64,000 bases of DNA from Clostridium cellulovorans 743B (GTDB taxonomy: Bacteria; Bacillota; Clostridia; Clostridiales; Clostridiaceae), in contig NC_014393.1 of the NCBI RefSeq assembly GCF_000145275.1, positions 3,224,001 through 3,288,000 of the forward strand. Reading direction: 5' to 3'. Each line of letters opens with the position of its first letter. Position 1 is the first letter of the stretch. Both the position numbers and the translations under genes were made by a program. Below are positions 36,056 to 44,983 of the stretch, piece after piece. The notes beneath the pieces were generated by a model. The model saw nothing but the letters and a program-made list of their open reading frames with translations. It was not told where the DNA came from and made no database searches.

Positions 36056-36081
36056 AATCAATTCCTCCTAATATCAAATCA

Positions 36082-36738
36082 CTATTTCAATTTCTTATAA
36101 AGTAAATCTCCAATTATCTGAATACCTTGTACTAATAAAATCAATATTACGACTGTATAAAAAATTAATGCATTATCAAATCTAGAATAACCTATTTGAA
36201 TAGCTACATACCCAAGACCTTTTGCGCCTATTGCTCCTGCCATTGCAGCATAACCAATAAGTGAAATTATAGAAAGAGTGATTCCTCTAACAATAGATGG
36301 AACTGCTTCCTTTATCATGACTCTAAAAATTATTTGAAAATTGCTTGCGCCAAAAGATTTTGCAGCTTCAATTATCCCCTTATCCACTTCTTTTAAAGAA
36401 CTTTCAATTATTCTTGCTACAAATGGAGCAGCTCCAATGGTAAGTGGAACAATAGCCGCAGTATTACCTATTGCCTTTCCTACTATAAATCTTGTAACTG
36501 GAATAACAGCAACAATCAATATGATAAAAGGAAAAGATCTAAATACATTAATAGTAATATCCAAAAGTCTATATATTATTTTATTTGGTCTTAACCCCTC
36601 TTTATCAGTTATAACTAAAATAATAGCTAAAATAAATCCTATTAATACAGCAAAAACAGTAGACCATCCAACCATATATATAGTATCAATTATTCCTTCT
36701 AGGAGATACGTATCCCATGCTTTGATAAAATTGTTCAT
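36082..36738 (-). CDS. metI: Methionine ABC transporter permease
   Basis: 218 residues with five transmembrane helices. The EAA-type loop that contacts MetN is seen in IIEAAKSFGASNFQII, and the MetI-specific text NVFRSFPFIILIVAVIPVTR and LIGYAAMAGAIGAKGLG is present. It starts two bases after the metN stop. Part of the MetNIQ methionine importer. Confidence 0.95.
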   Translation of the reverse strand: MNNFIKAWDTYLLEGIIDTIYMVGWSTVFAVLIGFILAIILVITDKEGLRPNKIIYRLLDITINVFRSFPFIILIVAVIPVTRFIVGKAIGNTAAIVPLTIGAAPFVARIIESSLKEVDKGIIEAAKSFGASNFQIIFRVMIKEAVPSIVRGITLSIISLIGYAAMAGAIGAKGLGYVAIQIGYSRFDNALIFYTVVILILLVQGIQIIGDLLYKKLK

Positions 36739-36740
36739 CT

Positions 36741-37697
36741 TTAAACAACCTCCCAGCCAATGTTTTTACTATCTAAATATTTAGAAACTCTTTCAAACTC
36801 AACGTCTTTTATATTGATAACAAGACTTCCTAAAACATCATCTCTAAATCTTTCAAGTCTTCCCCATACAATTGAAAAATCTATGTCAAGTTCTCTTGCC
36901 ATTGAAGTAATCAAAGTTGTCTCTGAATTTTCCTTAGGGAAATATATTTTTATATTTTTCCCGGTATCAGGAATAAGCTCTTCCTCTGAAATAAGCTTTT
37001 TCAAAGCTTTAGGTTGCTTTAAGAAAATATCCTCTACATCACCAGAAACAACTACTGCACCTTTATCTAAAACAGCTACTCTATGACAAACCTCTCTAAC
37101 TACCTCCATTTGATGAGTTACGATAACTATAGTAATCCCTAAATTTTCATTAATCTCTCTTAACAATGAAAGAATAGATTTTGTAGTGTTTGGGTCTAAT
37201 GCGGAAGTGGCCTCATCAGATAATAAGATTTTAGGCTCTAATGCTAAAGCTCTTGCAATTGCTACCCTTTGTTTTTGTCCACCACTTAATTCTCTTGGTT
37301 TAGCATAAATTTTATCCTCTAAGTGAACTATCTTTAAAAGCTTTTCCACTCTTTTTTTAGTTTCTTTTTTATCATAGCCCCAAACCTCTAAAGGAAGTGC
37401 TATATTCTCATATACGTTTTTTCTTTCTAAAAGACTAAAGTGTTGAAAGATCATACCTAAGTCTTTTCTAAATAATCTTAGTTGTCCACTTTTTAAACTT
37501 TTAACTTCTTTCCCCATAACTTCGATACTTCCTTTGTCATAGGTTTCTAATCCATTCAGACATCTTAAAAGTGTTGATTTACCAGCACCACTATGCCCAA
37601 CTAATCCAAATATTTCACCTTTTTTTATCTCAAGATCTATAGATTTTAGTATAGGTTCATTAGAAAAGCGCTTTTCTAGATTTTTAATTTTTATCAA
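36741..37697 (-). CDS. metN: Methionine ABC transporter ATP-binding protein
   Basis: 318 residues. Walker A is GHSGAGKSTLLRCL, the ABC signature LSGGQKQRVAIARAL, Walker B ILLSDEATSALDP, followed by the switch histidine in IVIVTHQMEVV. The C-terminal 80 residues form the NIL (ACT-like) domain that senses methionine and inhibits transport. First gene of the operon, directly after the SAM-I riboswitch, so it is expressed when SAM is low. Confidence 0.96.
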   Translation of the reverse strand: MIKIKNLEKRFSNEPILKSIDLEIKKGEIFGLVGHSGAGKSTLLRCLNGLETYDKGSIEVMGKEVKSLKSGQLRLFRKDLGMIFQHFSLLERKNVYENIALPLEVWGYDKKETKKRVEKLLKIVHLEDKIYAKPRELSGGQKQRVAIARALALEPKILLSDEATSALDPNTTKSILSLLREINENLGITIVIVTHQMEVVREVCHRVAVLDKGAVVVSGDVEDIFLKQPKALKKLISEEELIPDTGKNIKIYFPKENSETTLITSMARELDIDFSIVWGRLERFRDDVLGSLVINIKDVEFERVSKYLDSKNIGWEVV

Positions 37698-37735
37698 GTG
37701 TCCTCCCCCTAACTGATGTATTTTTTACTATCGAT

Positions 37736-37885
37736 AGAAAAAATAAACACCCGAGGATTCTCGGGTGTAAAATGCATTGAATCCTCATCTCTCAGCTTCT
37801 TCAGCTGCTGGATTTGGCACCTTATACACAATGTATTGGTTGCCGGGCATCTTTGGGCCAGTCCCTCCGCCACTCTTGATAAGTG
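37736..37885 (-). promoter_or_regulatory. SAM-I (S-box) riboswitch with terminator
   Basis: On the minus strand the leader opens CTTATCAAGAGTGGCGGAGG, then GACTGGCCC and GATGCCCGGCAACC, and later GGTGCCAAATCC and GAGAGATGAGGA. These are the conserved S-box elements P1-P4, with the kink-turn. The terminator stem ACACCCGAG (37747-37755) with its complement (37760-37768) is followed by TTTATTTTTT, 40 bases before metN. SAM binding favours the terminator and shuts off metNIQ. Confidence 0.95.
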
Positions 37886-38200
37886 AATGTTATTAACTTT
37901 TCTATATGTTATCAAATGGTCAAAAGTGTGTCAACAAATTTTTATAAGTTTTTTAAAAATGATAAAAATTCTCTAATGTTATTGCTAAAATATCCATGTA
38001 TAATAAAAAATAATATAAACTTCATATTTTTTATTCCTCCAATTCCAATAAGAAAACTTTATAATTATATATTTTAAGCTTATTGCAATTTTTGTACTCT
38101 TCAGTTCCATTTTTCTAAAATAAGCATACTATGAATAGTAACATGAATATTTTCTAAAGTTCTTACACCTTTTAATTAAGTTTGCCAGGAGGTAATAAAA
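37886..38200. other. Divergent intergenic region
   Basis: About 315 bases between the riboswitch and the aminomutase gene. AT-rich; promoters for both directions are expected. Open frames lack ribosome sites. No further structure recognised. Confidence 0.4.
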
Positions 38201-39475
38201 ATGAGTGATGAGGTGGATAAGAGAGAAATTGCTATTCAACGATCTAAAGAATTGAAAGGTAAAATAGAAGATTACATGATAGCTAAAGAAAAGATTCCAA
38301 GAGGTTTATCAACTATTCAAGAAAAACTTATTACAGAGAAAAGAGAAAAGATTCTAGATATACTCAACGCTACAGAAGATGATTGGAATAATTGGCATTG
38401 GCAAATAAGTAATAGGATAAGTGATATAAAAATACTATCGAAAATAATAAAATTAAGTGAAGAGGAAGCAGAACATATAAAAAAAGTAGAACAAAAATAT
38501 AGATGGGGTATCTCTCCATATTATGCATCTTTAATTGATGAAAGCAATTCAAACCCAGTAAAGTTGCAATGTGTACCTACACTATTTGAGTTAAACGATG
38601 AAGGTACCTTAGACCCTATGGGAGAAGAATATACTAGTCCTGCTGGCACTATAACACGAAGATATCCTGACCGTCTTATAATAAATGTTACTAACATGTG
38701 CGCCTCCTTTTGTAGACATTGCCAACGACGAAGAAATATTGGAATTGTCGATAAACATCAAAGTATATCAGATTTAGAAGAATCTATTGAATATATAAGA
38801 AACAATCGTGAAATTAGAGATGTTCTCATAACTGGTGGCGAACCCTTATTGTTATCTGATGGGATGATTGATTGGCTTCTTGGTGAATTATTTAAAATAA
38901 AAACATTAGAATATGTGAGAATTGGAACTAGAGTACTTGCCACATTGCCACAAAGGATCACTGCCAATTTATTAAGCATCTTAAAGAAATATTCTCCATT
39001 ATATATTAATACTCAGTTCAATCATCCTCTTGAAATAACTAGAGAAGCAAAGGAAGCTTGCGACAAGCTGGCTAATATAGGTATACCGCTAGGCAATCAA
39101 ACTGTACTTTTGAACGGAATAAATAATGATAAATATGTAATGAGACTTCTAAATCAGGAACTTTTAAAATGTAGAATCAAGCCTTACTATATATTTCATG
39201 GAAAAAAAATTATGGGTACCACACATTTTAACACTTCTATAGATGATGGTATTGAAATAATGGAATATTTAAGAGGTTATACTTCTGGTATGGCTATACC
39301 AACTTACATTATAAATGCGCCAAATGGAAATGGGAAAACTCCAATTTTGCCTCAATATATCATTTCACGGGGTAAAAACAACGTGAAAATAAGAACCTGG
39401 GAAGGAAAGATTTTTGATTATCCTAACTATCCAACTCAATCATTAGAAGATAAATTGTACAAAGATAATAAATAA
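38201..39475 (+). CDS. eam: Glutamate 2,3-aminomutase (KamA-family radical SAM enzyme)
   Basis: 424 residues. The radical SAM cluster is Cys167, Cys171 and Cys174 in NMCASFCRHCQRRR; the PLP lysine is in NGNGKTPILP (Lys379). It is a relative of lysine 2,3-aminomutase. In that enzyme two aspartates (YVCDLS and VVDAPG) bind the substrate's epsilon-amino group; here they are replaced by Lys335 (FHGKKIMG) and Asn372 (YIINAPN). This exchange is the known mark of glutamate 2,3-aminomutase of Clostridium difficile, which converts L-glutamate to beta-glutamate, an osmolyte or storage form. Ribosome site AGGAGG; single gene with its own terminator. The specificity call rests on these two residues. Confidence 0.88.
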   Translation: MSDEVDKREIAIQRSKELKGKIEDYMIAKEKIPRGLSTIQEKLITEKREKILDILNATEDDWNNWHWQISNRISDIKILSKIIKLSEEEAEHIKKVEQKYRWGISPYYASLIDESNSNPVKLQCVPTLFELNDEGTLDPMGEEYTSPAGTITRRYPDRLIINVTNMCASFCRHCQRRRNIGIVDKHQSISDLEESIEYIRNNREIRDVLITGGEPLLLSDGMIDWLLGELFKIKTLEYVRIGTRVLATLPQRITANLLSILKKYSPLYINTQFNHPLEITREAKEACDKLANIGIPLGNQTVLLNGINNDKYVMRLLNQELLKCRIKPYYIFHGKKIMGTTHFNTSIDDGIEIMEYLRGYTSGMAIPTYIINAPNGNGKTPILPQYIISRGKNNVKIRTWEGKIFDYPNYPTQSLEDKLYKDNK

Positions 39476-39482
39476 AAAAAAT

Positions 39483-39521
39483 AATCAACCTCTAAGTCTT
39501 GATAAAACTAAGAGGTTGATT
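39483..39521. terminator. Terminator of eam
   Basis: AATCAACCTCT at 39483-39493 pairs with 39511-39521, followed by GTTTTTATA. It is close to the minus-strand end of the next gene and could serve both. Confidence 0.85.
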
Positions 39522-39572
39522 GTTTTTATATATTCTAAAACTTATATATTTTTTATATTGCAATCCATGAGA

Positions 39573-40676
39573 TTATGAGTCTTTTGCCAGCTTTCTAAGC
39601 TTAAATAATTCTTTGGAATATCTAATTATATTCGTACAAGCTTTTTCTATTAACGCTAAATCTCCTGAGTGATAAACACAAACCTTAGCAGGTTTTCCGT
39701 TTACCTCTATCAGCCACACATTACCAGCTTTATCTATTGCAATATCTATACCTAATTCCCCTAAGCTACCATACTTTTGTTCTAGCTGTCTACATACAGC
39801 AATCACCAGTTTATCTACATCATTAGTTATTAAATGTGAGTTAGAAAAAAGGCTAGGAATTACCTCGGTAAACTTCCCTACTTTTCCCCCACTACTTATA
39901 TTCGTTACTACACTTCCTTGTGCTGCAATACGTAAAGATTTATCTACAACCTCCCAGGTATCAATATCTTTTTTTTGAGCAAGTACTCTTATATCAAATG
40001 GGCAATCATTTAATTGAGCAATATCTATACCTTGCTGGATTATAATATTTTTTCCAATAAATTTATTCGCCTCAAGAAAGCTATGAATTTCTTGTACACT
40101 AAGATTATCTGAAAATTTTTTTCCCTTTATCTGATAACTTAATATATATAAGTTATGACTAAATTCTTGTACCTTATATATATTTCTACCTCTACTTCCT
40201 CCAGAAGCCTTTATATATACAGAACCATACTTATGAATAAAATCTACTATCTGAAAAGGATGCTGGTATCTTGAGGTTTCTGGTAAATGATTTGTAACCT
40301 CTAAGTTCTTCGACAAAACCTGATGTGTCTCCAATTTATTAAAATAAGCTTTGCTATTAATAAACGGAATCCTATATTCCTCCTTTAGTCGTTGCCTTAC
40401 AAATTTTCCGACCTCTTTTTCATTAGTTAAAAAAGTAGCACGATCATAAATTACATTTGGAAATGTACATATGATTTTTTCCCAACTTTTGTTTTCTTTA
40501 TTAAAGGTTAAACCCCTAATATTCTGAGAGTGCCAATCTAAGCTTAATGGAGAAAAAACTAACAATTGAACTGCTTCTCTAAAAGCAGCTTCTGCAAGAA
40601 AGTTCATTTTCCAAGATAATATTCCTTTTGATAAGCGATTAAAGTTATAATTATTAAAATAAATACCTAAAATCAT
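39573..40676 (-). CDS. YheC/YheD-family spore coat-associated ATP-grasp protein
   Basis: About 367 residues from ATG 40676, which lies one base after the previous stop and has GGGAGG at the right spacing (a start at 40694 is out of reach of any ribosome site). The ATP-grasp part shows VYIKASGGSRGRNIYKV, FIGKNIIIQQGIDIAQL, PFDIRVLAQK, SSGGKVGKF and LGELGIDIAIDK-WLIEVNGKP. YheC/YheD proteins are associated with the endospore coat of Bacillus; the exact reaction (peptide or amino acid ligation) is not known. The usual N-terminal beta domain is missing: it begins directly with the LGIYFN part. Last gene of the cluster. Confidence 0.82.
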   Translation of the reverse strand: MILGIYFNNYNFNRLSKGILSWKMNFLAEAAFREAVQLLVFSPLSLDWHSQNIRGLTFNKENKSWEKIICTFPNVIYDRATFLTNEKEVGKFVRQRLKEEYRIPFINSKAYFNKLETHQVLSKNLEVTNHLPETSRYQHPFQIVDFIHKYGSVYIKASGGSRGRNIYKVQEFSHNLYILSYQIKGKKFSDNLSVQEIHSFLEANKFIGKNIIIQQGIDIAQLNDCPFDIRVLAQKKDIDTWEVVDKSLRIAAQGSVVTNISSGGKVGKFTEVIPSLFSNSHLITNDVDKLVIAVCRQLEQKYGSLGELGIDIAIDKAGNVWLIEVNGKPAKVCVYHSGDLALIEKACTNIIRYSKELFKLRKLAKDS

Positions 40677-40677
40677 C

Positions 40678-43272
40678 TTAAGCCTCCCAAACATCTGTAC
40701 TAGCAGATTGAAAACCTGTTAGAAATACAGCGTATTCTATAGGACGTGTATAACAACGGGACATTAAAGCATTATCCTTTAGCCATTTTAAACTTACTTT
40801 TAGTGGCTTACCATTTATCTCAATAATCCATACCTGTCTATCTATATCAATAGTCATATCAAGACCTAATTCAACACAATCACCAAATTCCGCATCTATA
40901 GTTTCAGCAGCCTCCCTACCTATAGTCACAATCTTTTCATATAGACCATTTTTTGTAGTAATATCCTCATTAAATTCTTCTTTCAGCACCTGACCAATTT
41001 CCGCCACTGCTCCACCACTTCTAGGACTGGTTATTATACTTCCAGGTGCCCCCATTCGAATAGCTATACCAGTAGGCTGCCAAATCCCCTGCCAATCTTT
41101 TTGATACAGAAGTCTGAAATCAAAAGGATATCCCCTATAAGACGCTTTTTTAATTTCTTGCTGGATTAAATATCCTCCACCTAGAACAGAATAATGATTA
41201 ATCATATTATCTATATCCTGTAGATTTGATAAAAAAGCAACTTCATTTTCAGTATCTGTTCTGTGTTCTACCTTATAGATTCCATTGGGTTCTTTGCTAA
41301 CACGAAAAATGCCCTTTCCCTTATAAAGTGCATCTGGTTTTAAGTAAACACGAGGACTTGTCCTTAATGCTTTTTCTATATCTTCATAAGATTTATAAAG
41401 AATTGTTTTAGGAATTGCGGCTATTAATCTAGGATTTTTCTCTAAGGCACATATAGTTTCCCACTTTGCAAGTTTAGGTATAGAATTAATAACTTTATAA
41501 TCTTTGCCTAGTTTTTTTCTAAATTCCATACCAAATCTACGACCGATAATACCAAAACACCTGTCATATATAACCATAGGCAATGGAAGAATCCGTGGAA
41601 TCCACTTTGACTTTTCTCTTATCATTCCTTTTACCAGTTTCTTTTCCCAATCAATATCTCCTATAGAAAAAAGACAACATACTCCATTTAACTTCTTGAT
41701 AGATATAGCGATTTCTTCATAAACATGATCTGTTTTTCCTTCACTCAATGCTGCAATCTTCTTAGAATTTATATAAGTTCCAACTAAGGGACCAAATTCC
41801 AACTGATTATTATTTAAATTTAATACCTGTATAAAAGAATTATCTGGGATAAAAATTTGCGATTTTAAGTTCTCAGATAAATATAAAATATTTGAATCAA
41901 ATTCTACTCTATTTTCAATTACCTTTTTAACCTTAAGACTTATAGAACCAAATTTAATAGTAATATCTTTATTCTTATCACCATTACAATACTCTTGGTT
42001 TTGAGCTTCAGTTAAGTAACAAATATCATTTTCAGATTTTTTATAAATAACTTTAATAACGCTATTATCATTTTGGCAATGATTGTTTCTAGTTAGAAAC
42101 TTAGAATATTTATAAATTCCTAATACTTGAGGTTTTATTTTATTATTACTTTTATCATCTTGGAGATTTTTGAAGACTAAATTTATAAGAGAGACACCAT
42201 CTATGTCAACGATATCTGGAGTAAGATTATCAACTTGGTCACAATTAGCTTTAATAATCCATATTCGACCATTTATATCGATTCCTATATCAATGTTCAT
42301 TTCTCCCATAGTACCAAAACTCATTTCTGTATAACTTGCTAACATAGCTGATAAGTCATTAATTTTTTCTGTTCTTGGGATTATTATAGACTGATATTTT
42401 TTTTGTAACTGATAGTATATCTTTTCGTAAGTAGAGATTTTTTTTCCAACATCATCTGTAATATTGAAATCTTCTTTTATCATTTTAACTACTCTATATA
42501 TGGCTTCCCATTTACCACATATATTTTTCATCATAAGTAGATGCAGACTTATAGTATAATCTTTATATTTTAATAGTTTTATCCCCTGCTGCACAATAAA
42601 TTTACTTTTTGATAAATACTCAGTTATAAAATTTTCAAACTCCCTTAAATTATTTAAAATTATATTTTGGGTAGAGTCTCCAAAATAGTTAAGCTTATAT
42701 TTGTTATTAATCTTCTCTATAGAGAAAATTACTTTTTCCTTTTTACTATAAGCAGATTTTATAAATATAAATCCATATTTATTTAACATAAGAAGCACAT
42801 CATCAAAATTCTTATATACAATTGTTTCAGGAAGATATTTTTGTATTTCAGTATAATTGCTAAGTTTTTTATATAGTGTGAAGTTTTTAATCCCTGTACA
42901 ATCATTTATTAGTTGTATGTTGTACTGTTCTTTAAACCTTTGTATATGTTCATTTATCTGTTTACTGTACGAAAGTTTTTTAACATATATTACTTCTGGG
43001 AAAGGGAACCAAGCATAATCACATCTATTTAGTTCAGGATTAAATGTACATCCTTTAATCCTTTCTTCCGCATAATCAATATCATCTGTACAAAAAAAAT
43101 AACTAAGGCACTTTTCTTCTAAAGCAGCTTCTATATGTCCTTTTGCATAATAAAAGGACTCTTTTTCCATATTCATTATCTTATTTATATAGTTCCTCCC
43201 GGTAAATATTCCAATAACAGGACCCATATAAATATCATTATTTATATGAACTTTATTTATAATAACTTCCAT
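40678..43272 (-). CDS. Double YheC/YheD protein: two ATP-grasp units fused
   Basis: 864 residues, twice the family size. Unit 1 (about 1-395) starts MEVIINKVHINNDIYMGPV and runs through FIVQQGIKLLKY and GEMNIDIGIDINGRIWI to VLGIYKYSKFLTRN, which is the normal C-terminus of the family. Unit 2 (about 400-864) has the full N-terminal beta domain (from about 410), then YKGKGIFRVSKEPNG, YLIQQEIKKASY, FDFRLLYQKD and LGLDMTIDIDRQVWIIEINGKP. Unit 1 has lost about 70 residues of the beta domain that unit 2 and the neighbouring gene possess. Ribosome site GAGGTG. Fusion looks genuine: no stop or start signal lies at the joint. Confidence 0.85.
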   Translation of the reverse strand: MEVIINKVHINNDIYMGPVIGIFTGRNYINKIMNMEKESFYYAKGHIEAALEEKCLSYFFCTDDIDYAEERIKGCTFNPELNRCDYAWFPFPEVIYVKKLSYSKQINEHIQRFKEQYNIQLINDCTGIKNFTLYKKLSNYTEIQKYLPETIVYKNFDDVLLMLNKYGFIFIKSAYSKKEKVIFSIEKINNKYKLNYFGDSTQNIILNNLREFENFITEYLSKSKFIVQQGIKLLKYKDYTISLHLLMMKNICGKWEAIYRVVKMIKEDFNITDDVGKKISTYEKIYYQLQKKYQSIIIPRTEKINDLSAMLASYTEMSFGTMGEMNIDIGIDINGRIWIIKANCDQVDNLTPDIVDIDGVSLINLVFKNLQDDKSNNKIKPQVLGIYKYSKFLTRNNHCQNDNSVIKVIYKKSENDICYLTEAQNQEYCNGDKNKDITIKFGSISLKVKKVIENRVEFDSNILYLSENLKSQIFIPDNSFIQVLNLNNNQLEFGPLVGTYINSKKIAALSEGKTDHVYEEIAISIKKLNGVCCLFSIGDIDWEKKLVKGMIREKSKWIPRILPLPMVIYDRCFGIIGRRFGMEFRKKLGKDYKVINSIPKLAKWETICALEKNPRLIAAIPKTILYKSYEDIEKALRTSPRVYLKPDALYKGKGIFRVSKEPNGIYKVEHRTDTENEVAFLSNLQDIDNMINHYSVLGGGYLIQQEIKKASYRGYPFDFRLLYQKDWQGIWQPTGIAIRMGAPGSIITSPRSGGAVAEIGQVLKEEFNEDITTKNGLYEKIVTIGREAAETIDAEFGDCVELGLDMTIDIDRQVWIIEINGKPLKVSLKWLKDNALMSRCYTRPIEYAVFLTGFQSASTDVWEA

Positions 43273-43551
43273 GTTTTCACCTCAATATCTCAATATCTGC
43301 TAGTACATTTTCTGCTATTGTAGTACCCTATTAATATCATATTCTACTGTTTGGTGGTGGTGATAGTAATTACACTACTCCTAAAAGATTATCTATGTAT
43401 AACACTGAAAACCTATTTGCATATAACTCTAAAAGCTTATACCTAAAAGCTTTTACTCTATATTAAATCAATAATTAGTAATACAAAAAATAAAAAGGGA
43501 CTTTGAATGTCCCCTAAAATTTATTAACCTTTTTTAAATTTCTTGTGCAAC
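43273..43551. other. Gap within the YheC/YheD cluster with terminator
   Basis: A 279-base space. The hairpin GGGAC (43497-43501) and GTCCC (43509-43513), followed on the minus strand by CTTTTTATTTTTTG, terminates the gene that ends at 43552. The short text CTCAATATCTCAATATCT near 43275 is a direct repeat. The fused gene probably has its own promoter here. Confidence 0.65.
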
Positions 43552-44964
43552 TCACTTTTCTCTTGCTTTCGTAAGGAACTTAGCATATTTAAATACACCT
43601 GATAATTGAGGTAGTATTTTATTATCTTTAATATCACCTTTATAATATTTCAAAATTAAATCAACAAGCTTTTCACCATCTATATCCACTACATCTGAAC
43701 TGAGATTTTTAACTGGGTCTGAATTAGCTTCAATAATCCATATTTGACCATCAATATCAATGCCTATATCAATCCCCATTTCTCCCATGTTTCCAAAACC
43801 TTTTTCCGTATATCTTGCCAACATTGAAACTATCTGATCAAGATTCTCTATTCTAGGTATTTCTACAGATGAATATACTTCTTGCAAATAATCGTATATC
43901 TTTTCATATACAGTAATTCTTTTGCCTATAGCCGTAGTAATATTAAAATTTTCTTTTGCCATTCTAACAACTTTATATATTGATTCCCACTTTCCATATT
44001 GATCTTTCATCATAAGCATTCGTAAATCTATAGTACGATTTTTATATTTCAACAATCTTATACCTTGCTGCACAATAAATTTAGATTTTCCTACGTATTT
44101 AGTAACGAATATTTTAAGTTCCTCTATATTGTCTAAAATATTTTCTTTCGCATTATCGTTGTAATAATTAAGCTTATATTTGTCATTAATCTTTTCTATT
44201 GACAAAACTTCTTTTCCTTTTTGTCCATAAAAAGCTTTTATAAATATAAATCCATGTTTATTTAACATAGAAAGTGCATCATCAAAATTCCTATATACAA
44301 TTGTTTCAGGAACATATTTCCTAGCTTCCGGATATCTATAGAGCACTTCACATAGTTCCCATTTTCCAAGCATATTACAATTATTTATTAATTGAATGTT
44401 ATAATTCTTCTTAAAACTTTTTATCAATTCTTTTATCTTATTAGTAAAAGATATATTTTTAGCATAAACTACGTCTGGAAGAGGAAACCAACAATAATCA
44501 TATTTATTTAACTCTGGGATAAATGTAAAACCTTTTATTCTATTTCCTAGGAAATCAACATCATCAATACAGAAAAAATAATTGAGACAATTTTCAGCTA
44601 ACCCAGCTTCTATATGGTTTTTCGTATATAAATAAGTTGATTCTTTCATCGCCACTGCGTGAGTCATAAAATTACATCCAGCCAATAACCCTACAATAGG
44701 ACCTATAAAAATATCTTTGTCAGTTTTCCATATGTTAACTGTCGTATCTTGTAGAAGGTTTAATTGTTCAAATATACCATCAGTAAAATATATTCCTCTA
44801 TTTTCACTATCTAAAAACCCCACTAAAGCTGTTGTAGTTGAAAATCCAAAATGAATTGTATAAGGTATTTCTGTAGAAAGCTTTAAATCTTTAAAAACAT
44901 TTTTAGGAAGTATACAGATATTAGAGCTTGCACTTAAAGATATTTTTTTTATAATGACTTCCAT
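43552..44964 (-). CDS. YheC/YheD-family ATP-grasp protein (full length)
   Basis: 470 residues with the standard plan: N-terminal beta domain (about 1-95, LPKNVFKDLKLSTEIPYTI), then the ATP-grasp part (FIFIKAFYGQKGKEVLSI, KFIVQQGIRLLKYKNRTI, DLRMLMMKD, MGEMGIDIGIDIDGQIWII-EANSDP). The last motif supplies metal and ATP ligands. It is close to unit 1 of the fused gene in nearly every block, so they are recent duplicates; even the leader ATTGAGGTGAAAA before ATG is the same. Spore-coat association is from the family. Confidence 0.87.
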   Translation of the reverse strand: MEVIIKKISLSASSNICILPKNVFKDLKLSTEIPYTIHFGFSTTTALVGFLDSENRGIYFTDGIFEQLNLLQDTTVNIWKTDKDIFIGPIVGLLAGCNFMTHAVAMKESTYLYTKNHIEAGLAENCLNYFFCIDDVDFLGNRIKGFTFIPELNKYDYCWFPLPDVVYAKNISFTNKIKELIKSFKKNYNIQLINNCNMLGKWELCEVLYRYPEARKYVPETIVYRNFDDALSMLNKHGFIFIKAFYGQKGKEVLSIEKINDKYKLNYYNDNAKENILDNIEELKIFVTKYVGKSKFIVQQGIRLLKYKNRTIDLRMLMMKDQYGKWESIYKVVRMAKENFNITTAIGKRITVYEKIYDYLQEVYSSVEIPRIENLDQIVSMLARYTEKGFGNMGEMGIDIGIDIDGQIWIIEANSDPVKNLSSDVVDIDGEKLVDLILKYYKGDIKDNKILPQLSGVFKYAKFLTKAREK

Positions 44965-44983
44965 ATTTTCACCTCAATATATG

